64,000 nt of DNA, from NCBI RefSeq assembly GCF_026262505.1, contig NC_067205.1:25115693-25179692 (forward strand), in the 5' to 3' direction. The stretch's first letter is position 1. Every line of letters begins with the position of its first letter. The DNA is from Trichomonas vaginalis G3 (taxonomy: Eukaryota > Parabasalia > Trichomonadida > Trichomonadidae). Shown here one piece after another: positions 59,452-64,000 of this stretch. A program made the position numbers and the translations under genes. The notes under the pieces were generated by a model. It did no database searches, was not told the origin of the DNA, and worked only from the letters and a program-made list of their open reading frames with translations.

Positions 59452-60264
59452 ATGAAAATCGTTGAGTGGAGATGTATTCTCCCTATGACTGTTGAGCAGG
59501 AGAATGGCTCTGAAAGGTATGCAATTGCTCATAGAACCATGGATGATACTGACGAAAAAGGAGGAATTCAAAGAGAAATTTTCGAACAGCGCCAATACCA
59601 CGAAAAAGATGCACTTTATACAAAGCTTCGTTACAGGTATAAGAAGAAAATCCCAACGCTTCTGAAATGGTTCCTTCCTTCCTATATAACAGAAGTAATC
59701 GAAGAAACCTACGATCAGTTTCCACTAAAAACATCATTATATAGTATAAATAATAAACCAGAAATCCTTAAATTCTCAGTAACACAAATTGTTAGCGAAT
59801 TCATCGGCGAAGATCAAGTTTACGATGATGACACTTATTACACTCCTGAGGAGCTTAAATAGCGCCAGATTTACTATCTTGATGTCCTCAATTATGATTC
59901 TGCTAAAGCGAAGGAATTTAATATTCATAACTTCGAATGTCCTGAAATAAATCTTCAAAAACTTCCAGGTCCAGCCAAGTGTGATAAGAACAAAGTTCCT
60001 GAATGGACTAAAGAGTATAAAGGACCAATGTGTATGGTCAGAAAAATCATTCGTATCCAGATTTCACTTTTTGGCATTTCTAGAATTGGTGAAGATCTTA
60101 TTTCTGGAACGTTCTTACCAGGGTTGTACTCTGACATGCACAAAGGCCAAATATTTTGGGCAAAGGAATGGGCAAAGCTTTCTCTTGATGATATTACAAA
60201 ATATGAAGGAGAGATCTATGCTAAAATATTAGATATACTTACAAAGAATGGATGCCTAGAATAA
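59452..60264 (+). pseudogene. Class I phosphatidylinositol transfer protein with one in-frame TAG
   Basis: From ATG 59452 the frame reads MKIVEWRCILPMTVEQ and runs to a TAG at 59860-59862. It then continues in the same register to a TAA at 60262-60264, about 270 codons in total, which is the full length of PITP-alpha-type proteins. Recognisable PITP parts are the N-terminal strand, IPTLLKWFLPSY, EETYDQFPLKTSLYS, PGPAKCDKNKVPEWTKEYKG and the C-terminal helix region WAKEWAKLSLDDITKYEGEI. It would carry PI and PC between membranes. The TAG sits in a variable part (PEELK-stop-RQIYYLDVLN), replacing what was probably a Gln or Glu codon. It is either a fresh nonsense mutation, a readthrough case or an error. 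Confidence 0.75.
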
Positions 60265-60493
60265 ACATTTTATTTTATGAAAGCTGAATTGAGGGAAAAT
60301 TCTAAAATTTTGTGTATAGTAAATAGACCAATTATGAGTTTTCTTCAAATTTTTCGTAAACGATTCATTTGACATAATTGTGAATGAAATTTTTGATTAA
60401 AAATGAAACAATACCATATATCATGCAAAAATTTATTTAATAAAATTAAAAACAAATCTATAATTTCACTTTATTAACATAAATAATCTAATT

Positions 60494-62647
60494 TTATTTC
60501 TTATTTTCAATATAAGAATCAATAAGTTTTTGCTTTGGAGTTGGCAAAGTCCTTATAATCTTCATTATGTTAGAACCAAACTCATTTGCAAGAGTTGCAA
60601 TGCATAAAACTGCTGCTTTTCTGATTACAATACTGTTGTTGCTCAAATAGTCGATTAGTTTATTAGTAATTGATTCTGATTGATCTTCAATAATATCTCT
60701 ATAATTAACAGCAAGGAATGATATTTCATTTATGCACGCCGCTGCAAATTGCTTGTTTTCACCATCCAAAGGCTCATATAACATATTTATTATCTCTTCT
60801 GGAGTCATTGTGTCTTCTATTGTCAGGAGGATCTTTCTAGAGCTTACAGATCGCTTAAATCCAGGAGCGGTAAATAGCCCACACAAGAAAACATCATATT
60901 CTTCAATGCCTTTCATATCAATAATATTAAATAGTAAATCAAAAACTGTTTCTTTGATTTCAACAGGTTCGATTGCAGCTACAATCTTTTCGTAAATTTG
61001 CCTTCTATTTGCCTGCCATTCATCATCGGTTAAAGACTTGATTAGATTGAATAAGTTTTCTCCCCACTCTTCAAAATCTTCTTCGGGATTATAATCTGGT
61101 ATTGAAACATCTTCTTCATCATTGCATAAAATCTCATCAATAATAAATAGAAAATCTTCGCTGCAAGAATTTCGAAATTCTTTGAGAAGCAATTTATTAT
61201 TTTCTGCAATAAATAATGTAATCTTCTTTGCTTCTGCTTCATGATTCTTATATTGTCGTTCTGCAATTTTCAGTAATTTCAAATCAGATTCTCTATTTGA
61301 GAATTTGTCGCCCTGTAAACCAACAATTTCTGCTATGTAAGACAATAGAAATACTGATGGGAGTTGTGCAGCGCAGTAATCTATAAGCAAGTTCGGATCA
61401 TACGAATCTGTGATAATTGTTAAGATACTTCTAACTAATTCATTATCTCCAGTAATACCAAAGAATACTTGGAATAATTTTCCTAATGAGTTTTCGAAAT
61501 CCTTTGGGTACTCTTGAATAAGATAATAAATTAACATTAATGTCCTATCTGTGAATTCTCCTTCATTAATTGTTATGGTATTCATCAGTCCGTGAACTAT
61601 TGATATGATATTTGATCGGATGAAATTGTTGTCTTGATTGGAGCGTGATTCTTCGATCTTTTGAAGAAATTCATTTTCTTTTCCGTTATCAAGCTTGAAT
61701 TTCATTGATTTACTTCTCCTTTGTGGCAATTTTGATTTCTTTTTTGAGTGGGAATTATTTGATGCTGATTCATTGATGGTGTCGCTGAATCTTGGATTTT
61801 TGAAAACAATTTCTTGAAAATCTTGATCATTTTCTTCAGAAATTTCATTATCTTGTGGCATTTTTGGAATTTGGGCATTTAAAATTGCTTCCCTTTGCTT
61901 CGAATTCAAATTTTCGAGTAATTCTTGTTTGTAATTTGGGTATTTTTCAATTAACAGTTTGGAAGCTGATTTAGCATTGAGTCGAGTTTCTGCATTGGAA
62001 TCATTTAGTAACTTAAGAAGTGCTTTCTTAATTTTTTCAGAATTATTTTCAATAATGGACTCCGGCCAGTTATCTAATATAAACAAAATTGCATCAGATA
62101 CAATTTTTCGATTTATAGTTGCTTTAGACCTTAAAAGGTCGAAAACATTTTTGAGGATTTGAGATTTTGGACAATTTTTGACAATTTCAAGTATAGTAAG
62201 CTGACAAGAATGAGCAATAATCATTGTTCCATTGGATGTTTGCTTGGAAAGGTAATCTATGATGTTAGCGATAATCGTTATTTTCGATTTTAGCTTTTGA
62301 GCAAGTAATGATATAAATAGACATGTTGATTTTACAACTGCGCTCCTTGAGCTGAGAATTCCTGCAATTAAACCTGGAATCAAAGTGTTAACATCTGATG
62401 TACAACTTTCGAAATTTAGCAATCCTCCATTTATCAGAGAAATTGCCCTTTTAACTGCTTTGACATATTCAAACCATTCAAAAATTTCGACAATATTATC
62501 TGCTAAATAGTGCATTTCTTTTTTTGCATTTCTTTCGGAATCAACAGCGATGGAAGGATAATCTTTTCCAGCATCTATGAAGCTAATTTTGTTACTGCTC
62601 ATAAGATCTTCTTTTGATGGAAAGCCACTCTTATGATGTGAATCCAT
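60494..62647 (-). CDS. CLASP-like TOG/HEAT-repeat protein
   Basis: The protein has 717 residues. Residues ~50-255 resemble the CLASP N-terminal TOG domain: paired helices with NTLIPGLIAGILSSRSAVVK, DYLSKQTSNGTMIIAHSC and LLKLLNDSNAETRLNAKSAS, ending in a segment like NLNSKQREAILNAQ. A basic Ser-rich linker follows (SKKKSKLPQRRSKSMKFKL), typical of microtubule-binding stretches. A second helical-repeat part to the C-terminus ends in IVIRKAAVLCIATLANEFG. It probably acts at microtubule ends in mitosis or in the flagellar apparatus. There is no signal peptide. Confidence 0.75.
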   Translation of the reverse strand: MDSHHKSGFPSKEDLMSSNKISFIDAGKDYPSIAVDSERNAKKEMHYLADNIVEIFEWFEYVKAVKRAISLINGGLLNFESCTSDVNTLIPGLIAGILSSRSAVVKSTCLFISLLAQKLKSKITIIANIIDYLSKQTSNGTMIIAHSCQLTILEIVKNCPKSQILKNVFDLLRSKATINRKIVSDAILFILDNWPESIIENNSEKIKKALLKLLNDSNAETRLNAKSASKLLIEKYPNYKQELLENLNSKQREAILNAQIPKMPQDNEISEENDQDFQEIVFKNPRFSDTINESASNNSHSKKKSKLPQRRSKSMKFKLDNGKENEFLQKIEESRSNQDNNFIRSNIISIVHGLMNTITINEGEFTDRTLMLIYYLIQEYPKDFENSLGKLFQVFFGITGDNELVRSILTIITDSYDPNLLIDYCAAQLPSVFLLSYIAEIVGLQGDKFSNRESDLKLLKIAERQYKNHEAEAKKITLFIAENNKLLLKEFRNSCSEDFLFIIDEILCNDEEDVSIPDYNPEEDFEEWGENLFNLIKSLTDDEWQANRRQIYEKIVAAIEPVEIKETVFDLLFNIIDMKGIEEYDVFLCGLFTAPGFKRSVSSRKILLTIEDTMTPEEIINMLYEPLDGENKQFAAACINEISFLAVNYRDIIEDQSESITNKLIDYLSNNSIVIRKAAVLCIATLANEFGSNIMKIIRTLPTPKQKLIDSYIENKK

Positions 62648-64000
62648 ATAAAAATTAAAAAAAAAGAAACTGATTTAAATTTTTTATATAGAAATCTCTC
62701 AATAAAACATATATAAGTTAATGTAAAATAAACTCAATTAGCTTTTAAGTGAATTTTTCAAAATTCAAAAAAATTATTGAAGAGTTATGCAGTTTTGGGC
62801 TTGTACCATATGCATTTTTCCTTGTATATGAAAGTACCCAAAGAATTGAATTTGAAATTCAAACTTTATCTTTGGATCATTTATAAAACTCGGTATTTTC
62901 CCGTTTAGGTGATATGATTCTTTGGGGATTTTTTTTCAAAGAATTGCTTACAACACAGTGTTATTTCATGTGATAAAGTTTCAAAATAATCATTTGAAGA
63001 TCAATATGACTGATCCCCAAAAACTAAACTAACATAAACGTACTCTTATATATCTAAAAAGTTCACTTTCCTATGAATTTACTGATACTTGGTCAGTTTG
63101 AATAAAAATACGGGAGATACCGTACCTTGAATAACCGGCGAACCATTCAATTGGTCATAGACCAATTTGAGATACCCTTTTCAGAGGAATCTAAAATGTT
63201 GTTTATATGGTTATTTATATATTATTTAATCATTTTCTTAAATAAAAATCATATGTTCTCAATTTTTCTTCATAACGATTCTTATAAATTTTAATGTTTT
63301 TACTATGAGTGCTAAATATTATTAATTACTAAATGATTTTAAAAAGAAAAAACATGTTTTTACTTTGTACGTTAACATACGTTAATATCACTTCGGCTAT
63401 GGATAGAGGCCAACAGCGCCTTATTAATGAGAAAAACATTAGCCTCTTATCAATGAGATGGAAGTGTATTCGTGGATTACAATTGTGAATTCAGATACAC
63501 TTCCATCTCAAAAAATGCAATCAAATTTGTATTGAATTGCATTTTTTGAATACATGCTATTGGCAGTTGGGTTTTTAGTGCATTTATATTATATTGGTAC
63601 TAAGGCTTTTGGAAAATTTACAAAATAAATTTAATATTTTGTAATGTTATAGACCGAAAATATATTTTTTCGGTTTTCTCTTCAAATAATTGAAAGAATG
63701 ATACTATTATAGGTTTATTATATTATATAGCATATAATCATGCTATAGCCGAAAATTATAAGTTTTGAGAAGATTGAATATAACACAATTAAATTTGAAT
63801 GTAAGTTAAATTGCTTGTTGTTTTTAATATCTATTTAATGAGAAATCCAATATTGCAAAATTCAAATTGAATGATTGAAAGAACAGAAAAAGTCATTCTT
63901 TTCAATTTCGAATATGTTTCATTGTATTTATAATTATATGGCAAATAAGATATTTAAACTTGATTTTTGAAGGAAAATTCACAAAATTGAATAAATTCAA
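62648..64000. other. Gene-free right edge with foldback repeats
   Basis: About 1.35 kb of AT-rich DNA without a gene. The only structure is the cluster of inverted repeats at 63405-63548. Confidence 0.5.
63405..63548. repeat. Cluster of three adjacent foldback repeats
   Basis: AGAGGC (63405-63410) pairs with GCCTCT (63442-63447). The 16-bp TGAGATGGAAGTGTAT (63454-63469) pairs exactly with 63495-63510. CAAAAAATGCAAT (63509-63521) pairs with 63536-63548. The second and third hairpins share their boundary. This is typical of foldback elements or a decayed MITE. Confidence 0.65.

Overview
This is AT-rich nuclear DNA of a parabasalid protist, most likely a trichomonad (Trichomonas or Tritrichomonas; the species cannot be settled from the window). 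The evidence is a malic enzyme with a short hydrogenosome-type presequence, intron-less genes, an initiator-like TCA(C/T)T(T/A) motif a few bases before several start codons, GP63-like, ankyrin, BTB-like and polymorphic-membrane-like families, and a complete Maverick/Polinton, an element class abundant in trichomonads.

Layout. 1-720: remnant of a Maverick-like element, followed by a truncated DDE transposase (843-1484) and a beta-helix surface-protein fragment (2051-2689). 3068-4444: a Q-rich protein. 4953-7956: two tandem, broken GP63-like metallopeptidase genes. 9305-12851: a helical-repeat protein, a BTB-like gene with tandem in-frame stops, and a protein kinase. 14969-16669: malic enzyme. 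18389-23380: an RNFT-like membrane RING protein, a type I membrane protein and an 887-residue helical protein. 23381-27479: about 4 kb without a convincing gene.

27486-49045: a 21,560-bp Maverick/Polinton bounded by 310-bp terminal inverted repeats with no mismatch found on direct reading and a 6-bp target duplication (AATTTA). It encodes a protein-primed family B DNA polymerase with an embedded HNH-like motif, a retroviral-type integrase, a primase-SF3 helicase, an A32-like packaging ATPase, a probable major capsid protein, a 1232-residue fibre with about 55 thirteen-residue repeats and a phage-baseplate-type tip, two small amphipathic pVI-like proteins and several unknown small proteins. 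The left half is read rightward (replication and integration). The virion genes from 38.7 to 47.8 kb are mostly read leftward. The primase-helicase gene sits between two arrays of about 90- and 120-bp repeats in opposite orientation, good candidates for a replication origin. Nearly every element gene carries a T-rich block followed by an AATAA/ATAA-like sequence touching the ATG. The layout is that of an integrated virus-like genome. No adenain-type protease is visible, and three single-base frameshifts interrupt the polymerase and one small gene.

49052-64000: host DNA again, with a TTAA-flanked MITE candidate, an ankyrin-repeat protein, an RBBP9/YdeN-like hydrolase, a large beta-propeller-like protein, a class I PI-transfer protein gene with one in-frame TAG, a CLASP-like protein and a cluster of foldback repeats near the right edge. 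Several host genes carry a single lesion, which may be real decay, readthrough or consensus error.
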